64,000 nt of DNA from Hepsetus odoe (Eukaryota > Chordata > Actinopteri > Characiformes > Hepsetidae): assembly GCA_017165825.1 (NCBI GenBank), contig CM029369.1, forward strand, positions 8,237,316-8,301,315. Reading direction: 5' to 3'. This document shows positions 56,601 to 64,000 of the stretch, in pieces. The notes beneath the pieces were generated by a model. The model was not told where the DNA came from and ran no database searches. It was given only the letters and a program-made list of their open reading frames with translations. Both the position numbers and the translations under genes were made by a program. Each line of letters starts with the position of its first letter. Positions within the stretch are counted from its first letter, which is position 1.

Positions 56601-59600
56601 TGTGGACATTTGACAAGGTGCCTAGAGAGGAGTTTTGGTTTTGTATGAATCAGTCAGAAGTGGCAGAGAAGTATGTCAGAGTGGTATAGGATATGTATGA
56701 GGGCTGTGTGCCAGTGGTGAGGTCTGCAGTAGGAGTGATAAATGCATTTAACATAAAGGTTGGATGACATTAAGGATCAGAGCTGAGCGTAATTCTTGTT
56801 TGCAATGGTAATAGACAGAATGACAGACAAAATTAGACAGGAATTCCTGTGGACTATGATGTTATGGGGAGTGTGGAAGAGAAGTGAAGAAGAGAGTTCA
56901 GGCAGGTTGGAATGGGTGGAGAAGAGTGGCAGGAGTGATTTGTGACAGACAGGTATCAATGAGAGTGAAAGGAAAGGTTTAAAAGAGACTAGCTATGTTA
57001 TACGGGTTTGAGACAGTTTAAGAAGCTAAGATTTTCATTGGGAGTGATGAAGATGGATAAGATTAGAAATGAGCATATTAGAGGGACAGCTCAGGTTTTT
57101 TGGAGTTTTTGGAGAAATTTTGGAGACAAAGTTAGAGAAGCAAGGTTGTGTTGGTTTGGACATGTTCAGAGGAGAGACGAAGAGTATATGGGGAGGATGA
57201 TGTTGAAGATGGAGCTGCCTGGCAAGAGGAAAAGACGAAGACCAAACAGGAGGTGGATGTTGTGAGAGAGGACATGCAGGTGGTCGGTTTGAATTGAATT
57301 GAAATGGAAGATTTGCTATAGTGACCCCTAAATGGGAGCAGCCAAAAGAAGAAGAAGAAGAAGAAGAAGAAGAAGAAAACTTAACAATACTCTTGTCACC
57401 CCTAATTTCCTTATATTTTGCAAGGGAATAAATATTTGTATATTTACACTGCTCAAAAAAATTAACACTTTGAAAACACATCACATCTCAATTGGAAAAA
57501 AATCATGCTGGATATCCATACTGATATGGAACAGATAATCTGTTAGGAACAAAAGGATGCCACATCATTTGATGAAAATGAAAATAATCAATTTATAGAT
57601 TCATATAGATAATTCAGAAGAAATTCAAACTGAAATACTAATCCGGCAGGCTAGTCCAATTTGCTGAAACGTCATTGCAGCAACTCAAAATGGTACTCAG
57701 TAGTTTGTATGGCCCCCACATGCTTGTATGCATGCTTGACCACATCAGGGCATGATCCTTATAAGATGATGTATGGTGTCCTGACCAGGGCATCTAAACA
57801 TTGCACCAGGGACCTAAGCCTGATGTCCCAGAGAAGTTCTATCCGATTTAGGTCAGGCGAGCACGGAGGCCAGTCAACGGTATCATTTCCTTCATCCTCC
57901 AGGAACTGCCTGCATACTCTTGCCACACTAGGCCGGGCATGTTCATGCAACAGGAGGAACCTAAGATCCACTGCACCAGCGACGTGTCTAACAATGAGTC
58001 TAAGAGTTTCATCCCAATACCCAATGGCAGTCGGGGTGTCATTGTTTATCCTGTACAGGTCTGTGCGTCCCTCCATGGATGTGCCTCCCCAGATCAACAC
58101 TGACCCACCACCAAACCGATCATGCTGAACAATGTTACAGGCAGCATAACATTCACCTCGGCTTCTTCAGATGCTTTCACGTCTGTCACATGAGCTCAGA
58201 GTGATCCTGCTCTCATCTTTGAAAAGCACAGGGCACAAGTGCCGGACCTGCCAATTCTGGTGTCCTCTGGCAAATGCCAGTCGAGCTCCACAGTGCTGTG
58301 CAGTGAGCACAGGGCCCACTAGAGAATGTCAGGCCCTCAGGCCACCCTCATGAAGTCTGTTTCTAATGGTTTGGTCAGAGACAATCATGCCAGTGGCCCG
58401 CTGGAGGTCACTTTCTAGGGCTCTGGCAGTACTCATCTCATTGTTGCCCGTTTAGTGCACCTGTTGTTAATTTCATCAACACCCTCTGCTACTTAACTGA
58501 CCAGATCAATATTCCAGATGTTTAACTGACTTGATACTATACTCTGATTAATAAGTGTTCTTTTAATTTTTTTGAGTAGTGTATTTATATAAAACAAAGA
58601 AACAAAGTGTCTATGATAAAGGGGTTCCCACCACACAGCATTCAGCATCACCGCTATACTGATCAAGGGCCTGCTCATCTGCAACCATCTGCATTTTGCT
58701 GGTGACTTAACTAACAAACACAAAAACAACAACGCTGTAAAACTGATCAGGTACAGGGACTGGAAAAAATTGAGAGCCAAAAATGCCTTTCATGTAAGTC
58801 TGGAGAACTGTTCTTTCTGAAAGATGCTCATTCACTATCTCTTCTGAAATCAGGGGTTTTAATAGAAGAGTTTGCCTCTCTTGGTGTAAATTAAAACTTC
58901 TAAATTCATCTATGGACACAAAATAAAATAAACCTAAATTCTTCTTTACAATTTCTTTAAATTTGTGACAATTAACTTACATTACTTACCCTTGAAAGAC
59001 GAGTTGCCAGTGGCTGTCTTGCTGCACAGGAACCCAGTGAATCTCACCCAGGTATTGAGAAGGATCAGTGCCACCAAACACCACTTCGCTGCCACTGTCA
59101 GAGTACCTGTTTAATGATTGCATTACTTATATCACTGTCAGGACCTCATATACTGGAGATTTTAACTGGCTTAACTAAAGCATATCAATTCAGTTGCTTA
59201 CTCTTTAAGTTATTTACTTTTAATATTTATCTATTAGAGATTTTTATTTGTCTTGACCTAATTTAATCCATACTTTGGTTTATTGTCTTTACCTGCTTAG
59301 GTAGAAAGCGAAGATTCGCTCCTCAATCAGACCTTCTTGGATCATAGTGTCCACAATGGTTCTCTGGTTAGGCTTGAAGGCCAGACCCATTAGCCCATCA
59401 TGCAGACGCTTTGTGAAATGATCACCAGGCTCTGAAGTACTTAAGCCTATCTTCTGGTTTGTGACACTTAGCCCACCTACCTGTGGAGGAAGAATGTTGG
59501 AGTACTCTAAATAATGCATTAATATTCAAGGTGCTGGTTCTGTGAGCTTGCAGTAGTTTGCTCTTTTGAGTTTCTTCTTTTCAGCTTATCAAGAAATAGA

Positions 59601-61028
59601 AAAGCAGTAGATTCTTTTAATCAGGAATGTTTGGATATAGAAACCCTTAAAGTTCAAATGTTGCTCCTCATTTAATTTTCTCACAAAACTTGCCAACTGG
59701 ACAGCTTAGTTTAGTGACTGATACATTTTAAATTATACCGAGAACTAAAGTTTGTTGTCCTCTTGACCTCCAGTTTTGCATTGAGCCAAATTCTACCAAA
59801 GCATTTCTTCTTCACCATTTAGCAGAGCTGCAGATGCAGAGGGTTAGACCAGGCTTACTGTAACTGTGTCATAGCCAATGACACCAGACACACTCCCAGT
59901 TCCATACTGGATTGAAAATGGTTGTCCATTGCTGTAGTATGTGGAGGATTTGCTTGGGTTGAAGAGAGGATGATAGGCTGGGAAACAAAAAAACAGAATC
60001 TTTTAAATTCACCATGGACAAAGAAAAAAACAATGAAGCATTGTTTAACACTGCAATTCAAGAGCCAATGCATTATTAAAAAGTGTGATATATTCTAATC
60101 CCTACTTATGTCTTGATTGCCATGTTAATCAAGTGATGGATGACACTTTTTCTGCATTTATCAGATGCATTTATCCAGAGTTATATGCAATGAGAAATAA
60201 AAGTGAAAAACGTTAGTGCTTCCCTGGAGCTACTTGGGGTTATTTACTCAGGAATTTAGCAGATGCACATATCCAGGGTGACTTCCTTTCCTAAATACAG
60301 GGACAGTTTCCTTGGAGCAACTTTGGGTTAAGGGTCTTGCTGAGGAACCCAGTGGTGGTTCTGCTGGAGGTGGGATTCAAACGTACAACCTCTTGGTCTG
60401 TATGCCAATATCCTATTGCTAGACCTCCAATTAGACCACTAAACCAGCCCACACATTTTGAAATGAAAACCTATTCTTAGTGACATGCTTGAGACAGTCA
60501 GATACTTTAATAAATGTCCAATTTTACATTAAGTGCTGAAGTTCCCCTGTATCTGCAGAGACTCACTGCAGGCGTTGCTCTGGCAGTAGACAGAGTTGAC
60601 CCAGAGAGTAGTGGAGCCCGTATCAAAATGGACATAAAAATATTGTGGAGGAGTTCCTATACCAATCTTTCCGAAGTAGGCCATCTGTACATAAGAGATA
60701 TGTATGGTTTATCAGAAACATCATCACCAGATCACCAACTAACTAACTAACAAGCAAACAAACAAATAAATACATACATAAAACTGCAAGAAAAAAATAC
60801 TTTTTTTCTATGTTACAAACTTACATCTCCCTGGTTGATGAGGTCTTCAGTATAACCTTGCTCTGAACTGTACTGAGCAGCCTCCTTGAGCAGCCCCCTC
60901 TCCTTTATTATGGTCTTCTTGTTCACCAAAGGAACTCTAAACACATTCACAAGTGTGGTCATTATGACAATTTTATTCTTATTCTGACAAACTATAAATT
61001 GCTTCAGTGCAATATAATGGGACATATT

Positions 61029-61081
<53 letters not shown>

Positions 61082-61912
61082 GGAAACAGTTTGCTAAAAC
61101 TCAAAAACTTTGCTTGATCTGGTCAAAGGTTTAGTGTATGCAAAGTTATTATCTGCCTCACAACAGTCTAATACATTTTTAAGGGTATAGCATGTTCCAT
61201 ACATATTGTTTGAGCTAAATTATCCACTCAACCCCCACCCAAAAATAAAAAATAAAAAAGGATTAAATGCAGCATTGTTTTTATTAGGTTACATGTAGTA
61301 AAATGAATATATTTTTGTACATTTTGTACAGAAGCCCAGTATAGCAAATATTTTCTGCTTCCTGAAGCACAATTTTTCAAAAATAAGTGTGAATTAGTAG
61401 AATTAGCAGGCAAATCTTATGTCATTCAATATAATTCATTTTATAGCAGTTATCTGCTAATACAGCTAAGGTTTGATACCATTCTGCACTCATTCAAACA
61501 AAAGCAACATGTGTCTGTTAAATTCATACCTACCTATTATGCCACTTTCTTAAGATATTTTTTCATTTGTTCATTAAAACTGAACTTTTTTGGGTACATT
61601 CCCTCTGTTTGAACTTTTACATAACCTCAAACACCTCTTGATTCTTCCCGTGCTCATGAAAATGTTTCTAATAATCATGAAGTTATATATGTGCAATGTT
61701 GTCCACACTTTTCCAGATTTCCAGAACAAATTAGATTATTTCAGTGGAATAGTTTATTCAGTGACTTTTGTGCTCTCCCTCACCCGTTAAACCTACACAT
61801 TGCATGGATTCTGTTGATTGAGGGACATTTTTAATGTCTCTTGCCAATTCTCTTACCTGAAGAGTCCCTCGGTGAGAGAAAGACAGAGCAGGCTGAGCAT
61901 CACACTCCTCAT
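53487..61912 (-). CDS. pgc: gastricsin-like pepsinogen, complete, nine exons
   Basis: Secreted zymogen of an acid aspartic protease (pepsin family A1) of the stomach. Exons: 61857-61912, 60825-60936, 60567-60684, 59859-59977, 59293-59480, 58990-59106, 55624-55771, 53745-53843, 53487-53654, joined in frame to 374 residues. They give a signal peptide (MRSVMLSLLCLSLTEGLF), a propeptide, catalytic FDTGSTTLWV, the flap Tyr in QYGTGS, second catalytic AITDTGTSLL, and the C-terminal WILGDVFLRQFYSVFD. All three disulfide pairs are present (YCQSNAC, WCESGC, FDC with SYC). The last exon is closer to gastricsin (PGC) than to pepsin A. The nine-exon layout is that of the family. Odd points: a propeptide about ten residues short without the usual Lys-Tyr pair, and LWVNS in place of LWVPS. 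The gene symbol is by family and an orthology test is lacking. Confidence 0.93.
53745..53843 (-). CDS. pgc: pepsinogen exon 8
   Basis: Encodes YVFDCSEVSSLPPLTFIMNG, then HLPPSAYVLQ. 33 codons, phase 0. Confidence 0.95.
53905..54045 (-). repeat. SINE fragment, reverse orientation
   Basis: GAAAGTGACTATTGCACACA, GCTCAAGGGTACCTCAGG, TAGTCCCTAACCACTAGG. Worn, and its right end is part of a tandem duplication. Confidence 0.75.
54007..54215 (+). repeat. tandem duplication, unit about 106 bp, two copies
   Basis: CAAACCCACATCCCCTCA begins both units (about 54008 and 54114). Both continue with CTAGTCCCTAACCAC and GGTGTAATTA-TTTCCCTGTC. The copies differ at a few bases. The unit starts inside a SINE end. 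Confidence 0.85.
54434..54984. mobile_element. 551-bp palindromic Tc1/mariner-type MITE, copy 2
   Basis: TA on both sides, same ends and same length as 10297-10847, and similar throughout. It lies in the intron between pepsinogen exons 7 and 8. Confidence 0.9.
55624..55771 (-). CDS. pgc: pepsinogen exon 7: second catalytic Asp
   Basis: Encodes LTGWCESGCTAITDTGTSLL, then ECPPQYVDTLHQMLGSQQDQ. The second DTG and a Cys-Cys loop are intact. The 3.2-kb intron upstream holds the LINE and Tc1 elements. Confidence 0.96.
55790..56024 (-). repeat. SINE, reverse orientation, complete
   Basis: CCCTTGTCATTTTGAAATGC tail, CACACGTGCAGCAGGTGGCA, GGTACCTTGCTCAAGGGTAC, and the end GACTACCGCCGCCCC. Lies in intron 6 of the pepsinogen gene, next to exon 7. 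Confidence 0.9.
56470..57345 (+). mobile_element. 5'-truncated LINE with reverse transcriptase remnant
   Basis: Scattered frames keep reverse transcriptase motifs of fish non-LTR elements: EQQF-FH, TTDAMFALTVL, KVPREEFWFCMNQ, then DKVREARLCWFGHVQRRDEE. The YxDD box region is broken. It ends CCCCTAAATGGGAGCAGCC and a (GAA)n tail. Same family as 16856-17228. Confidence 0.88.
57346..57377 (+). repeat. (GAA)n tail of the LINE
   Basis: About ten GAA units following the LINE end. Confidence 0.95.
57447..58581 (-). mobile_element. Tc1-like DNA transposon, 1135 bp, non-functional
   Basis: Ends CACTGCTCAAAAAAATTAAC and the inverse TTAATTTTTTTGAGTAGTG, each flanked by TA (57445-57446, 58582-58583). 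The minus strand encodes the C-terminal half of a Tc1 transposase (57759-58100): WGGTSMEGRTDLYRI, then DWPPCSPDLNRIELLWD with the final catalytic Glu in place. The N-terminal half is broken by frameshifts, and the DNA-binding part is not readable. Confidence 0.92.
58990..59106 (-). CDS. pgc: pepsinogen exon 6
   Basis: Encodes SEVVFGGTDPSQYLGEIHWV, then PVQQDSHWQLVFQ. The VFGG-D---Y-G---W-PV----YWQ pattern is kept, with His for Tyr before the Trp. Confidence 0.96.
59293..59480 (-). CDS. pgc: pepsinogen exon 5
   Basis: Encodes VGGLSVTNQKIGLSTSEPGD, then DGLMGLAF and IVDTMIQEGLIEERIFAFYL. DG--GLA is a family hallmark. Confidence 0.95.
59859..59977 (-). CDS. pgc: pepsinogen exon 4: flap
   Basis: Encodes FNPSKSSTYYSNGQPFSIQY, then GTGSVSGVIGYDTVT. 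Tyr in QYGTGS is the flap tyrosine. Confidence 0.96.
60160..60450 (-). repeat. worn SINE, reverse orientation
   Basis: TTTAGCAGATGCACATATCC tail, AAATACAGGGACAGTTTCCT, GGTGGGATTCAAACGTACAA box B complement. Lies in intron 3 of the pepsinogen gene. Confidence 0.7.
60567..60684 (-). CDS. pgc: pepsinogen exon 3: first catalytic Asp
   Basis: Encodes MAYFGKIGIGTPPQYFYVHF, then DTGSTTLWVNSVYCQSNAC. The DTGS motif and the small Cys loop are intact. Confidence 0.96.
60825..60936 (-). CDS. pgc: pepsinogen exon 2: propeptide
   Basis: Starts R-VPLVNKKTIIKERGLLKE, matching the VPL-K-K-IRE opening of pepsinogens. The rest (YSSEQGYTEDLINQGD) lacks the HKYDP---KY segment that normally plugs the active site. 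Confidence 0.93.
61029..61078 (+). repeat. (AT)n microsatellite
   Basis: About 24 AT units in intron 1 of the pepsinogen gene. Confidence 0.97.
61857..61912 (-). CDS. pgc: pepsinogen exon 1: signal peptide
   Basis: ATG at 61910-61912. Encodes a 16-18 residue hydrophobic signal peptide. Donor CAG/GTAAGA. The TATA box at 61967 supports this start. Confidence 0.92.
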
Positions 61913-61966
61913 CGTGCCTCCTCAGTTCCTCACGCACTCAAACACAGACCTCCTAAACCAGAAGCA

Positions 61967-61976
61967 TTTATAAATA
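61967..61976 (-). promoter_or_regulatory. TATA box of the pepsinogen gene
   Basis: TATTTATAAA on the minus strand, 55-64 bp before the ATG. This implies a leader of about 25 nt. A close TATA box fits a strongly tissue-specific secretory gene. Confidence 0.65.
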
Positions 61977-64000
61977 TCTCTTATCCAACTGCTTTGACCC
62001 ATATGGGTCTATTTGACTTAAAGGTAGAAACTTTGATAAAAGTTTCATCAGATTTGCTGCTTTTATCTGGGCCTACGTAAAACAATAACCTTTCAAATCA
62101 CAGGTATTATGTAAGTTGAATATGTGGGCATTAGAGCCAGCCACAAATGCATCAAAGCTATAATCAGTGGACAGTGTTATCTGAAAGATTGCATTATGTT
62201 TGGCGTCATTGAATGTCACCTTCATCTGGGACTTTTCCAAGCTCTCTGTGATTTTACTGTAAATAGCTCACTTACGTGCTGTTAAAAATATGAATTTGGT
62301 TTTTGACACAAATAAAAACATCTATTTTCATACATTTCTTGTCAGTACTTTGTACTTTCTGTGTTTATGTTTTAAGATGGATCTCATCATTTTGCTAGCA
62401 TGAAAACCATCATTTAAAAGTGGCTAATATGCTTATTGTGTATCAGAATATAAAATTAAATATGTTGTCCATGTCAGCTAAGCAAGTCCAATGAAGGCTT
62501 CACTTCTCCATCATAGTAGAGTTGCTTAGTGGTGTTAATCCAGCATTTCCAGTTGCTAATATTTATTCTACTTTGAGTTTCTGTTCATATTTGAGATCTA
62601 GAAGTGTCATGTTTGAAATCTTACCATCCTATTTTAAAACGTACTGAGGTAAGCACTGTTTAACACTAATGTTTCATTTTTACTGTATTAAATTGTATCT
62701 ATAATTTGTGTTAGGTCAGCAGCAGGGCACTGGCTTGTTGTGGTCTGATAATCTCTAAATGATCTGGTAATCTGGCTTCCAAACTTACTAAAGTTATTGC
62801 AGTATGCATGATCTGTATTGTCAGTATCCATCACCTGTTGGCATCCACAGTGTTTGCTGGTTTTGCATGAAACCACTAGACTGAAGGACTTGGTTGGTGG
62901 CCACAAGATGGAGATGTTGTTGTAACGAGGAAAACCAACAGATGCTAGAGTGGTCAAGCTATCTCCATTATCAAGTTGATATTAATGGCTGATGAATTCC
63001 TGTTCATGTCTGTTTTGCATTTTGGCTCTTCATCTGTTTTTTTGTCTTCTCCTGAAGAAGTGATTACAGAACCATTATTCTACAGGGCTTTGAGAGAGAT
63101 CTCAGATGTTTGTAGGTAAACATATAAACATAGGAAACAATGTGGTCATTTTTTTCCTCCACCAAAAAAAAACCAAACCCACAAATAAATGAATTGTTTT
63201 CTATAAGTGGCTGTGAATAACAACCTGAAGTTTTTCACTTGCGTGCTACAGGTCTGTACTATGTTCTGTCCTGTGGTCTCTCTCCTTGCATGAGATGATA
63301 ATTGTATGTGCAGGTCTCTGCAGGAGGGGCAGAAATATCTAATCTTCTAAAGAGTTCACACGCTCCGGTCCCTGCCCCTCCCAGCACTGCCCATCTCTCA
63401 TCCACCTCCGAGCTAACGAGAGACGGCAGCTTCTCACAGGGCCACTCTGGACCCCACTCTTCTCTAAAAGGGCCCTCGTTTCACCCAGAGAGCACCAACA
63501 AAAGAATGAGAGGAAAGTCTTTTGGGCTGGTTTTAATGAACCCAAACAAACATTTCTAACAAAAATTCGGCAGCTTTGCTTTGACTGTTAACAACAATTA
63601 AGGGAAGACAGAGGCCATGTAAAATATTTCATTGCTGCAATTGCACCTACATTTTGTGTAAGCTTTATTTTTACAGAAAGCATAAGCAATAATTATAGTG
63701 TGTTTCTGGAAACCAGCAAAGGTGTGGAGCAGTGGGTGTTCATGGCCAACAACATGATAACTATAAAGCAGATAGCAATGCTTTAGACACACTTTCACAT
63801 ATTTTTTTCCAGGAGCAAGAAGGAGCTGTGTAAAAATACACAGTCCAACAGGCAGCACATGGTGGCCTATCTGCAAACGTGCTGAGCCTGTTATTGCATT
63901 CACGTGAAATGCCTGCATGAACATCAGATGAATTTCACAGATGCACAGAAAGCACATCACTTTGAGTAGCCCCAGCAAAGGGAGGTTTGGCTGCTGTCCC
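61977..64000. other. upstream flank of the pepsinogen gene
   Basis: No exon, repeat or RNA gene recognised. The GC-richer part at 63340-63540 carries two short overlapping open frames without motif or splice support. Confidence 0.4.

Overview
This is vertebrate nuclear DNA, most likely from a teleost fish. Genes are split into short exons with GT-AG introns. Microsatellites are dense, and there are many tRNA-derived SINEs, Tc1/mariner-type DNA transposons and fragments of fish-type non-LTR retrotransposons. A gastric aspartic protease gene implies a species with a stomach. I could not fix the lineage from sequence alone. Exon borders below come from reading both strands by eye, and reading phase was checked across every junction quoted.

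Minus strand, 1.3-26.1 kb (perhaps to 30.4 kb): a TRPM2-type channel gene in about 33 exons. TRPM homology exons come first, then six membrane segments with the pore, a TRP helix, a coiled coil, and a carboxy-terminal NUDT9-homology (NUDT9-H) domain. The C-terminal part looks damaged. One NUDT9-H exon ends in an in-frame TAG, and two segments of the domain could not be found in introns now occupied by mobile elements. A separate short terminal exon of an unidentified gene lies just beyond it (847-970, minus), with its own poly(A) signal.

4.08-7.33 kb: the most unusual object. A Ty3/Gypsy-like LTR boundary (117 bp of U3 on the left, polypurine tract and full LTR on the right) encloses no gag-pol. 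Instead it holds a long intronless coding sequence with a 13-residue tandem repeat, nine ASPM-like IQ motifs and a coiled coil, broken by one frameshift and one stop. A solo LTR of the same family lies at 43.745-44.155 kb with a 5-bp target duplication and a tripled CTCF-like motif.

26.1-36.4 kb: no confident gene except a candidate first trpm2 exon at 30.26-30.40 kb. Near the end is an 840-bp CCAA-rich array with microsatellites. 36.4-37.13 kb: a CpG-rich plus-strand promoter and candidate first coding exon starting MGC, of an unidentified gene. 37.1-53.4 kb: non-coding, with SINEs, the solo LTR, a local duplication and one decayed pepsinogen exon at 49.8 kb.

53.5-61.9 kb, minus strand: a complete nine-exon gastricsin-like pepsinogen gene with both catalytic DTG motifs, three disulfide pairs and a TATA box, but an unusual short propeptide. 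Its introns hold a 551-bp MITE, a LINE remnant and a Tc1-like transposon. 62-64 kb: nothing recognised.
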